From Planctomycetota bacterium (lineage in GTDB: Bacteria; Planctomycetota; UBA1135; UBA2386), in NCBI GenBank assembly GCA_003235605.1, contig QJVU01000104.1, positions 1 through 6,673 of the forward strand: a stretch of 6,673 nt of DNA, read 5' to 3'. The notes under the pieces are model-generated. The model was given only the letters and a program-made list of their open reading frames with translations, was not told the origin of the DNA and made no database searches. Shown piece by piece: positions 1 through 5,437 of the stretch. The stretch's first letter is position 1. Every line of letters starts with the position of its first letter. The position numbers were made by a program, and so were the translations under genes.

Positions 1-341
1 CCGTCCATCATGCAGACGATGTCTGCCCGCGCCGCGTCGATGCCGGCAAGAACGGCTCCGCTTTGCCCGACCCGGGTCTCGAGGCTCAGGACCCGCAACC
101 AGCTGGCACCGTGTTCCTCTTTCCACGAGAGCAGGCGCGCGCAGCTTGCATCAGTGCTGGCGTCGTCCACGAGGATCGCCTCGAAGGGCCCAAGGGGTGC
201 CAGGACCTCCTGGATCTCGTCCAGGAGGCCCGGGACGTTCTCCTGCTCGTTGTGCACCGGCACCACCAGGGAGAACCCGAGGGCCTGTTCGGGCGATACC
301 GTGCGAGCCAGCGAGCCCCTCTCACTGCATTGCGGCGCCAT
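1..341 (-). CDS. Family 2 glycosyltransferase (polyprenyl-phosphate sugar synthase type), N-terminal part, cut by left edge
   Basis: The reverse strand is open from the ATG at 341 to the left edge: 113 complete codons and no stop. Seen: a GT-A nucleotide-sugar-binding start, SLVVPVHNEQENV (about residues 24-36), then ILVDDASTD (56-64), whose D59-D60 pair is the usual UDP/GDP-sugar contact. VGQSGAVLAGI (91-101) matches the NxGqs-AxxaGi helix of DPM1/ArnC-like enzymes, and MMD at the edge begins the segment that normally reads MDaDLQ. Known of the family: such enzymes transfer a sugar from a nucleotide donor to dolichyl or undecaprenyl phosphate on the cytoplasmic face, making the donor used by ArnT/PMT-type GT-C enzymes. 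One such enzyme lies about 1 kb away, so a donor-supplier role is a reasonable inference. The start is uncertain: in-frame GTG at 347 and ATG at 398 also lie upstream, none has a clear Shine-Dalgarno. 341 was chosen because it leaves a 23-residue leader before the fold. Most of the protein, including any C-terminal membrane segments, is missing. Confidence 0.88.
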   Translation of the reverse strand, partial: MAPQCSERGSLARTVSPEQALGFSLVVPVHNEQENVPGLLDEIQEVLAPLGPFEAILVDDASTDASCARLLSWKEEHGASWLRVLSLETRVGQSGAVLAGIDAARADIVCMMD

Positions 342-369
342 ACTCACGGCGATCGTAGCATTGCTCTTC

Positions 370-389
370 CGGCCAACGGCCCCTGGCCG
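370..389. repeat. Inverted repeat in the divergent intergenic region
   Basis: CGGCCA (370-375) and TGGCCG (384-389) are perfect 6-bp inverted arms around an 8-nt spacer. They lie between the divergently read GT2 and phosphoesterase genes, where an operator for either would sit. The arms contain the self-complementary GGCC, which is common in GC-rich DNA, so chance occurrence is quite possible. No convincing -35/-10 pair is visible nearby. If the GT2 gene starts at 398 instead of 341, this repeat would be coding. Confidence 0.25.
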
Positions 390-437
390 CGCCGACATGA
401 ACTACCCGTGCATGAACGGTTTGTAAAGCAGCTACTC

Positions 438-451
438 GGGGGCTAGCCTCC
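438..451. repeat. Short palindrome just before the phosphoesterase start
   Basis: GGCTAGCC (441-448) is a perfect 8-bp palindrome. It extends to 14 bp (438-451) with one G/T mismatch on each side of the core. It ends 7 bp before the ATG at 459, so it could be an operator or a small mRNA hairpin near the start codon. No Shine-Dalgarno of normal quality is present at this start; the run of five G at 438-442 is too far upstream to be a good one. Function is unproven. Confidence 0.25.
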
Positions 452-458
452 CGCCGGC

Positions 459-1376
459 ATGAGCCGGGTCCTCCGTGGGTGCTTGTGGTTGTCGGGCTCC
501 GTGGCGGCGTTTGGCGCCGTGTTGTGCAGCTCCGTGGCGCGGCCCGTGCCCCTGCCCCCTGGACAGCTGCCCTTCGTCGGAAACGCGGTGGTCCGGGATC
601 TCGACGCTGACGACAGCGAGCCCTGGTCGGTGATGATCCTGGCGGACGTCCAGAACGGCTTCCCCTACCTGCCGAGGCTCTTCCGGCAGAAACTGCCCCA
701 GAATCTGCGGGCGATCGTCTCCGTGGGCGATTTCTCGGCCGACCCCGACGAAGCCCACATGCGGTTGCCCGTTGCGGAGCTGCTGCGCGCTCCACCCCCG
801 GTACCGTTCTTCATCGTCCCCGGAAACCACGACATCCGTGATGGTGAACAAAACAAGGACTGTTTCCTGCGCTGGTTCGGGGCCACGACGTTCGAGTTCC
901 GCATCGGCAACACCTGCTTCTTGGGAGCGGACAATTCGGACGGCCTGTTGGACGGGCAAGCGCTCCTGGAACTCGAGCAGAAGATGACAGCGGCCACCGC
1001 GAGCGGTCATCGCATCATCCTGTGCATGCATTGCGACATCATCGACTGGCAGGGGAAACAAAAGCCCGGCGTCGAGGGTCCCAACCGCAAGCTGCTCGAG
1101 ATCGTCTCGCGCCACGACGTTCGCTTCGTGTTCTCCGGCCACTACCACCAGGCCCATGATGAAACCAGGAACCGGACCCGCTTCGTGATCGCTCCCGCCT
1201 CGGGACACCGAGACCAACAGCCGGGCCAGAACCCGATCTCGTACCTGATCCTGCGGTGGAACGGGGAGTCCTATCTGCTGGAGCGGCGGCAGTTCTGCCG
1301 CCGCAACCTCACCGAGCTTGCCGGCAAGCTACGCTACTACTGGACGCTTCTGGGCAGCCGCAGGGAGAGCCTGTGA
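459..1376 (+). CDS. Exported calcineurin-like metallophosphoesterase with a D-x-Q first motif
   Basis: A 305-residue protein. The N-terminus has an Arg-containing n-region (MSRVLR), a hydrophobic stretch (about 7-23) and S-V-A at 25-27, a plausible signal peptidase I site. The cysteine at 23 lacks a good lipobox. The metallophosphoesterase blocks are in order: A62-D63-V64-Q65 (motif I), V89-G90-D91-F92 (II), G122-N123-H124-D125 (III), M190-H191 (IV) and G227-H228-Y229-H230 (V). These supply the usual two-metal ligands and the catalytic His124, except that the motif I histidine (D-x-H) is Gln. D-x-Q also occurs in CPPED1-type members, so the protein may be active. Known of the family: metal-dependent hydrolysis of phosphomonoesters or phosphodiesters; the substrate cannot be read here. 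Inference: it acts outside the cytoplasm on a phosphorylated lipid, glycan or nucleotide. Its stop overlaps the start of the next glycosyltransferase by 4 bp, so the two are probably co-translated. The start was chosen because it gives the complete signal peptide. Confidence 0.9.
   Translation: MSRVLRGCLWLSGSVAAFGAVLCSSVARPVPLPPGQLPFVGNAVVRDLDADDSEPWSVMILADVQNGFPYLPRLFRQKLPQNLRAIVSVGDFSADPDEAHMRLPVAELLRAPPPVPFFIVPGNHDIRDGEQNKDCFLRWFGATTFEFRIGNTCFLGADNSDGLLDGQALLELEQKMTAATASGHRIILCMHCDIIDWQGKQKPGVEGPNRKLLEIVSRHDVRFVFSGHYHQAHDETRNRTRFVIAPASGHRDQQPGQNPISYLILRWNGESYLLERRQFCRRNLTELAGKLRYYWTLLGSRRESL
1362..1367 (+). promoter_or_regulatory. Shine-Dalgarno site that decides the GTG start at 1373
   Basis: AGGGAG at 1362-1367 lies 5 nt before the GTG at 1373. 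This GTG overlaps the upstream TGA as GTGA. The same frame also contains an ATG at 1256, but that would put 117 bp inside the phosphoesterase gene and add a 39-residue segment unlike the family. The good ribosome site and the minimal overlap favour GTG 1373 and suggest translational coupling. Confidence 0.7.
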
Positions 1377-3076
1377 ACCCTGAGGTATCCGCCCGGCGCG
1401 ACCGGCGGTGGCACCTCGGGTTGGCGCTGGCGATGCTGCCGATGCTGGTCGTGACCACCTGCCGGCTCCTGGGGCCCGAAGATCTGGACAGCAACGACCA
1501 GGCGAAACAGGCGCTCTACGTGCTCGATGTCTGGGACCAGGGCAACTGGATCCTGCCCCTGGAGCACGGGACCCAGCCTGCCACCAAGCCGCCGCTCTAC
1601 ACCTGGCTGGCCGTCCTTGCATCGTTGCCCTGCGGCGGCCCGACGGAGCTCACCTGCCGCGTGCCCGCGATCCTATCGTCGCTGGCGGTGGCGTGGTTGC
1701 TGTTCCTGCTGGCCGAGGAGCGATGGGGGCTCGCGACGGGGGTGGCAGCCGCCTGGGTTTTCGCGGGGATGCGCACGGTGGTGCGGCTGTGCATCCATGT
1801 CCGCCCGGACATGTTGCTCGCTGCCCTGGTCATGGCCGCCTTCTTCGCAATCCATCGCGCGGAGCGGGGGCAGCCACGCAGAATGCCCCTGCTCTTCTGG
1901 GCGGCAACGAGCCTCTCGGCACTGACCAAGGGACCGGTGGGTCCGGCGATCATCCTGGTGACCGTCGGCGTGCTCTTCGCCCTGAACCGGGGCTGGCGGC
2001 CGGCGCTGGCGACCGTTGTGCGGTCACGCTGGTCCCTGCTGCTCTTGGTCCCCATCGGCTGGTTCGGGCTCGCAGTCCTCGTGGGGGGTGGTCCGTACGT
2101 CTTCGGCACCGTGCTCCCGCACACGGTGGATCGGGTCCTGGCAACCGGAACCCGCACCGAGAACCCGCATCCGCCCGGCTACCTCCTGGGACATTTCCTG
2201 GCCGGGCTCGCTCCTTGGTCGCTGCTGGCGGGGTATGTGCTCTTCGAGGTTCTCCGCCGCAGGGAACCGGCACCGGCCCGCCATGACCTGTGGCTCGCAG
2301 GTGCCTGGCTGTTGTGCGGGATGGTCCTCTTCAACCTCTCCAAGGGTCAGCGGAAGGACTACCTGTTGCCGCTCCTCCCCGCGGCCGCGCTCCTGGCGGC
2401 CCGCGCCCTGACGGCAGCAGGCTCCAGGATCCCCGACCGGCTCTGGCGGTTGAGCACCGCCGTGGTCGCGGCGGCCTGCATCTTCCTGGGGGTCGCGGCA
2501 TGGACCGGCTGGATGGTCCCTTCCGGCCCAATGGCGGCCTGGATCGCGGCTCTCGCCCTGGCAGCATGCCTCGCCGGAGGGGCCAGCCGTGGACCCGTCT
2601 ACGACCCCGGACGGGACGCCCTTGGTCCCTCCTTCTACCTGGGCACGACAGCCATCCTTGTCCTGATTCTGGCGTACTGGGCCAACCTCTCGCCCTTGGC
2701 GCGCTCTCGACGGGGGGCAGAGGGCTCGGCCTTCGCCAGCGAGGTCAATGCCCTACGCACGGCGGACGACCTGCTGTTGATTGGCGACGGGACGAGCAAC
2801 GCCATCCGCTTCCACACCCGACAGAACGTCCCGGACATCGCCCTGGAGGACCTGTCGTTCGTCCAGGACACGAAGACCCAGGGCGAGCTCTACTTGATCG
2901 TGCTTCCGGATCTCGCGGCCAGGGTCCAGGAACACCTGCCCGGCCGTTTTCGTGTTAGGCTGCGCCGCCCATGGGGCCACGAGCCGCCGAACGAGATCCT
3001 CCTTCTGCAACGGGTCGTAGCCTCTCGGTCGAACCTCCGGCTCGAACATGAACAAGCTGTCATTCCCGGCCGCTGA
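1373..3076 (+). CDS. ArnT/PMT-type (GT-C fold) membrane glycosyltransferase
   Basis: 567 residues from the GTG start. It is a polytopic membrane protein: a first hydrophobic span at about 15-33, many further spans to about residue 435, and a soluble C-terminal part after about residue 450. Family landmarks are visible in order. D39-S-N-D42-Q43 fills the first extracytoplasmic loop, where ArnT-like enzymes carry the Asp-Glu pair; here the second residue is Gln. NWILPLE (58-64) and T71-K72-P73-P74-L75-Y-T-W follow. Next come R144-P145-D146-M147, T185-K186-G187-P188-V-G, and S323-K324-G-Q-R-K-D-Y330-L-L-P, the Lys/Tyr motif. Known of the family: transfer of a sugar from a polyprenyl-phosphate donor to lipid A, protein or another glycan on the outer face of the inner membrane. 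Donor and acceptor are not predictable; Ara4N transfer is only one option, so arnT is not assigned. The divergent GT2 gene may supply the donor. The gene probably shares a transcript with the phosphoesterase and possibly with the downstream two-component genes. It is related to the minus-strand enzyme at 5438-6673. Confidence 0.9.
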   Translation: MNPEVSARRDRRWHLGLALAMLPMLVVTTCRLLGPEDLDSNDQAKQALYVLDVWDQGNWILPLEHGTQPATKPPLYTWLAVLASLPCGGPTELTCRVPAILSSLAVAWLLFLLAEERWGLATGVAAAWVFAGMRTVVRLCIHVRPDMLLAALVMAAFFAIHRAERGQPRRMPLLFWAATSLSALTKGPVGPAIILVTVGVLFALNRGWRPALATVVRSRWSLLLLVPIGWFGLAVLVGGGPYVFGTVLPHTVDRVLATGTRTENPHPPGYLLGHFLAGLAPWSLLAGYVLFEVLRRREPAPARHDLWLAGAWLLCGMVLFNLSKGQRKDYLLPLLPAAALLAARALTAAGSRIPDRLWRLSTAVVAAACIFLGVAAWTGWMVPSGPMAAWIAALALAACLAGGASRGPVYDPGRDALGPSFYLGTTAILVLILAYWANLSPLARSRRGAEGSAFASEVNALRTADDLLLIGDGTSNAIRFHTRQNVPDIALEDLSFVQDTKTQGELYLIVLPDLAARVQEHLPGRFRVRLRRPWGHEPPNEILLLQRVVASRSNLRLEHEQAVIPGR

Positions 3077-3080
3077 AACC

Positions 3081-3095
3081 CTCGCGGTTCGCGAG
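3081..3095 (+). promoter_or_regulatory. Perfect hairpin between the glycosyltransferase and response-regulator genes
   Basis: CTCGCG (3081-3086), loop GTT (3087-3089) and CGCGAG (3090-3095) form a perfect 6-bp stem with a 3-nt loop. It starts 4 bp after the glycosyltransferase stop and ends 15 bp before the regulator ATG. No T-run follows, so it is not a standard intrinsic terminator. It could protect or process the mRNA between the two modules, partly attenuate read-through, or act as a small DNA operator for autoregulation. The stem is seen; its role is inferred. Confidence 0.45.
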
Positions 3096-3110
3096 TGCTA
3101 GAGCGCTACG

Positions 3111-3893
3111 ATGAATCTCCCAACCCGTGCCGTGACAGAGAGTAGAACTCTGGCCACCGTGCCACGCTTGCGTGTGCTCCTGATCGATGATGACCCGAAG
3201 TTTCGGGCCTTTGCCAAGTCCGGGCTTTGTGAGTCCGGCTTCGCATGCACGACGGCCGCCAACGCCGAGGAGGCCCTGGCCGCTCTCTCCGAGGTCGCCC
3301 ACGAGCAGCCCTTCGACACCATCCTCCTGGACATCATGATGCCTGGGATGAGCGGTTGGCAACTGCTCGAACACATCCGTTCGAGGGACGCGGATGTCCC
3401 CATCATCTTCGTCACCGCTCGCGAATCCGTCGACGAGCGTGTCCGCGGCCTGCGGAAGGGCGCCGATGACTACATCATCAAGCCATTTGCCTTCTCGGAG
3501 CTGCTGGCACGAATCGAGGCGGTGGTGAGGCGCCGGCGATCAGCACTCCTGAGGATCTCGAACCTGCGCCTGGACCTGATCAAGCGTCACGCGTCCGTCG
3601 GCGAGTCCCCCATCGAGCTGAGCCCGAAGGAGTTCGATCTGCTGAGGGTGTTGGTGGAACACAAGGGCGAGGTGTTGTCCCGCCGCGCCCTGCTGCAGGA
3701 GGTCTGGCGCACCAACCGGGACCCGGGGACCAACATCGTCGAGGTGCATGTCGCGCGGCTCCGTCGCAAGCTGAGCTCGGTCGACGGGCCGGCGATCCGC
3801 AACATCCGGGGCCACGGCTACGCCATCGTGGAGCCGGGGGCGGAAGATCCAGACAAGCCGGACGCGCCTGACACAGAGGACGACACCGAATGA
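3111..3893 (+). CDS. OmpR/PhoB-family response regulator (receiver plus winged helix)
   Basis: 260 residues. The receiver domain spans about 20-137: acidic triad D26-D27-D28, phosphoacceptor D74 within LLDIMMPGMSG, switch T102 (VTAR) and K124-P125-F126. A short linker leads to a winged-helix DNA-binding domain (about 147-241): ELSPKEFDLL (169-178), GEVLSRRALLQEVW (186-199), recognition-helix segment NIVEVHVARLRRKL (208-221) and wing IRGHGYAI (232-239). All residues needed for phosphorylation and DNA binding look intact. An acidic, proline-containing tail (about 245-260) follows, longer than in many family members. Known role: phosphorylated by its cognate kinase, it dimerises and binds promoter direct repeats. 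The start is uncertain: ATG 3111 has only AGAG at 3100-3103 as a weak ribosome site, and GTG 3159 would begin right before the receiver (VPRLRVLLIDDD). The kinase gene overlaps its stop by 4 bp, marking the two as partners. Target promoters are unknown; the envelope genes around it are natural candidates. Confidence 0.95.
   Translation: MNLPTRAVTESRTLATVPRLRVLLIDDDPKFRAFAKSGLCESGFACTTAANAEEALAALSEVAHEQPFDTILLDIMMPGMSGWQLLEHIRSRDADVPIIFVTARESVDERVRGLRKGADDYIIKPFAFSELLARIEAVVRRRRSALLRISNLRLDLIKRHASVGESPIELSPKEFDLLRVLVEHKGEVLSRRALLQEVWRTNRDPGTNIVEVHVARLRRKLSSVDGPAIRNIRGHGYAIVEPGAEDPDKPDAPDTEDDTE
3876..3880 (+). promoter_or_regulatory. Shine-Dalgarno site for the histidine kinase
   Basis: GAGGA at 3876-3880 lies 9 nt before the ATG at 3890, inside the end of the response-regulator gene. 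The ATG overlaps the regulator's TGA as ATGA, a typical arrangement for translational coupling of a regulator-kinase pair. Confidence 0.6.
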
Positions 3894-5365
3894 GAGCACC
3901 ACCCCGGGCCAGCGATTGGTCCCTGGCCACACGGCTGAGCCGGTGGATCCTGGTGCTCACGATCGTGCCCGTCCTGGGCGCGTTGCTCGCGGGCTACGTC
4001 TTCCTGCGGCAGCAGCTCGGCCGCGAGCTGACGTCCCTCGTGGAGGAGGAGCTCGAGGAGACCGTGCAGAGGTTCCGCCAAAGCGACTCACCGCAAGAAG
4101 ACCTCCCCCAGATCGCTGCCGAGCTCTCGGCCCACCACCCCTCGGTGCGCCTGGCCTGGCGGTTGTTCGATTCGCAAGGCAAGACGATCCTCGGGGACTA
4201 CGGTGAGCGAAGCATCCTGACCAACGACTCGCCTTCCGCCACATGCACCGAGAAGATCCAAGACCTCGGCGGCGGCCTGATGACCCGGACCATCGCCGCT
4301 CCCAAGGGTCTGATCGTCGGCGTGGTCCTGGACGGATCCGGCCACGTGACCCTTGTGACGCGCTACGAGATCGTCGCGCTGGGTGTGGCGCTCTTCAGCG
4401 TGGTGCTGGCCTTCGCAGCCAGCAGGCTTTTGGCACGGAAGGTGACCGTGCTCTTGGACCGCGTTACCGCAAGCGCCGGGACTCCTTCCGAGGACTTCGA
4501 CCCGAAGATCCATCTGGAGGGCGCACCGAGGGAGATCCGCCACGTCGCCGAGTCGCTCCACCGCGTCCTGCGGGCGGTGCGCAAGGAGTCGGAAGAAGCA
4601 CGAGTCTTCACCATGTCCCTTGCCCACGAGCTGCGATCGCCAGTCCAGAACCTGATCGGGCAGGCCGAGGTGGCGTTGCTCAGGCGTCGCGAGCCGCACG
4701 CATACGAAGCTCTGTTGGCCAGCCAGCTCGAAGAGCTGAACGACCTGGCGAATGCCCTTGACAACCTGCTGGCGATTTTCTCGACGCCGGCGGGCAGCCA
4801 CGGCCAGGCAGCCACGGATGGTCACGTGGAGACCTTCGATCTCGGCGCGGAAGCGCGACTGCGGTTGGCACGAGAGGAGAAGCGCGCGGAGCGCGAAGGT
4901 GTCTTGCTGGTCATCGACACCGAGGGCAACACCGAGATGGCGGGGAACCGGGAAGCGGTGATGCGAGGACTCTGCAACGTCGTGGCCAACGCGCTCAACT
5001 GGAGCCCCAGGGGTGCCGACGTCGGCGTGGCCATCGATGGCAGCGAAGACGACATCGTGGTCACCGTCGATGACGCAGGCCCTGGCATCCCTCCCGAGAT
5101 TCGCGCGGACGTGTTCCGCCCCTTCTTCCAGGGGCCGCAGCGGCGCGCAGGAAGGATCGGCTATGGCCTCGGCCTGGCGATGTTGGAGAAGGCGATCACC
5201 GCCCAGGGAGGTACGGTCGAGATCAGCAGCTCGCCCGCAGGCGGTGCGCGCTTCCGCATCACCATGCGGCGGAAGCCCGCCGGCTCGAAGACCGCCATGG
5301 CGGCGCTGTCCCATCCGGAAGCAGAGACACCGGCCGACCGCTGGCCCGCCCGCCGCGCACAGTAG
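3890..5365 (+). CDS. Membrane sensor histidine kinase, partner of the upstream regulator
   Basis: 491 residues. Transmembrane span 1 is at about 19-39, an extracytoplasmic sensor region of about 120 residues follows (40-159), and span 2 is at about 160-181. The sensor contains a segment of PAS/PDC flavour (RLAWRLFDSQGKTILGDYG, 87-105) and one cysteine (C119), but I cannot name its ligand. After span 2 comes a HAMP-like linker (about 182-234): the second helix with its Glu-Ile (E215-I216) is recognisable, while the usual Pro of the first helix is absent. The dimerisation/phosphoacceptor helix has H246-E-L-R-S-P. The ATPase domain shows the N box N363-V-V-A-N367-A-L-N, G1 D394-D395-A-G-P-G-I-P, F box FRPFF and G2 G424-Y-G-L-G-L-A. 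All catalytic boxes are intact, so it should autophosphorylate H246 and pass phosphate to the regulator's D74; family members usually also dephosphorylate the regulator. The last 25 or so residues are a charged tail with no recognised domain. Confidence 0.95.
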   Translation: MRAPPRASDWSLATRLSRWILVLTIVPVLGALLAGYVFLRQQLGRELTSLVEEELEETVQRFRQSDSPQEDLPQIAAELSAHHPSVRLAWRLFDSQGKTILGDYGERSILTNDSPSATCTEKIQDLGGGLMTRTIAAPKGLIVGVVLDGSGHVTLVTRYEIVALGVALFSVVLAFAASRLLARKVTVLLDRVTASAGTPSEDFDPKIHLEGAPREIRHVAESLHRVLRAVRKESEEARVFTMSLAHELRSPVQNLIGQAEVALLRRREPHAYEALLASQLEELNDLANALDNLLAIFSTPAGSHGQAATDGHVETFDLGAEARLRLAREEKRAEREGVLLVIDTEGNTEMAGNREAVMRGLCNVVANALNWSPRGADVGVAIDGSEDDIVVTVDDAGPGIPPEIRADVFRPFFQGPQRRAGRIGYGLGLAMLEKAITAQGGTVEISSSPAGGARFRITMRRKPAGSKTAMAALSHPEAETPADRWPARRAQ

Positions 5366-5437
5366 CGCCGGGTGCGTGGCTCTCGGCGTTGGAAGCACGC
5401 CTGTGGGCGTTCTTGGAGCGCGCGAAGCGCAGACGGC

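Noticed and set aside
63..446. Plus-strand open frames opposite the partial GT2 gene.
   Set aside because: The minus strand carries clear GT2 motifs over the same bases; the plus-strand translations are low-complexity and unrecognisable.
432..1217. A 261-codon open frame on the minus strand opposite the phosphoesterase.
   Set aside because: It is a shadow of a gene with clear metallophosphoesterase motifs, has no recognised motif itself, and would block the divergent region.
1256..1372. ATG at 1256 as the start of the plus-strand GT-C gene.
   Set aside because: It would overlap the phosphoesterase by about 120 bp and add a segment that is a frame-shifted reading of that gene. GTG 1373 has a good Shine-Dalgarno and a 4-bp overlap.
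1408..2286. A 292-codon plus-strand frame inside the GT-C gene, and similar frames farther along it.
   Set aside because: It is an out-of-frame reading of the GT-C gene, rich in Ala/Gly/Arg/Pro, with none of the family motifs.
4088..5398. A long open frame (436 codons) on the minus strand opposite the histidine kinase.
   Set aside because: It lies fully antisense to a kinase with every catalytic box intact, and its translation shows no recognisable domain. Long antisense open frames are expected in GC-rich genes with strong third-position bias.
5366..5437. Possible bidirectional terminator between the converging kinase and GT-C genes: small stems GGCGT/ACGCC (5385-5389/5397-5401) and GCGC/GCGC (5418-5421/5427-5430).
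   Set aside because: The stems are only 4-5 bp and no T-run follows on either strand. They are too weak to call in GC-rich DNA, though termination must occur somewhere near here.
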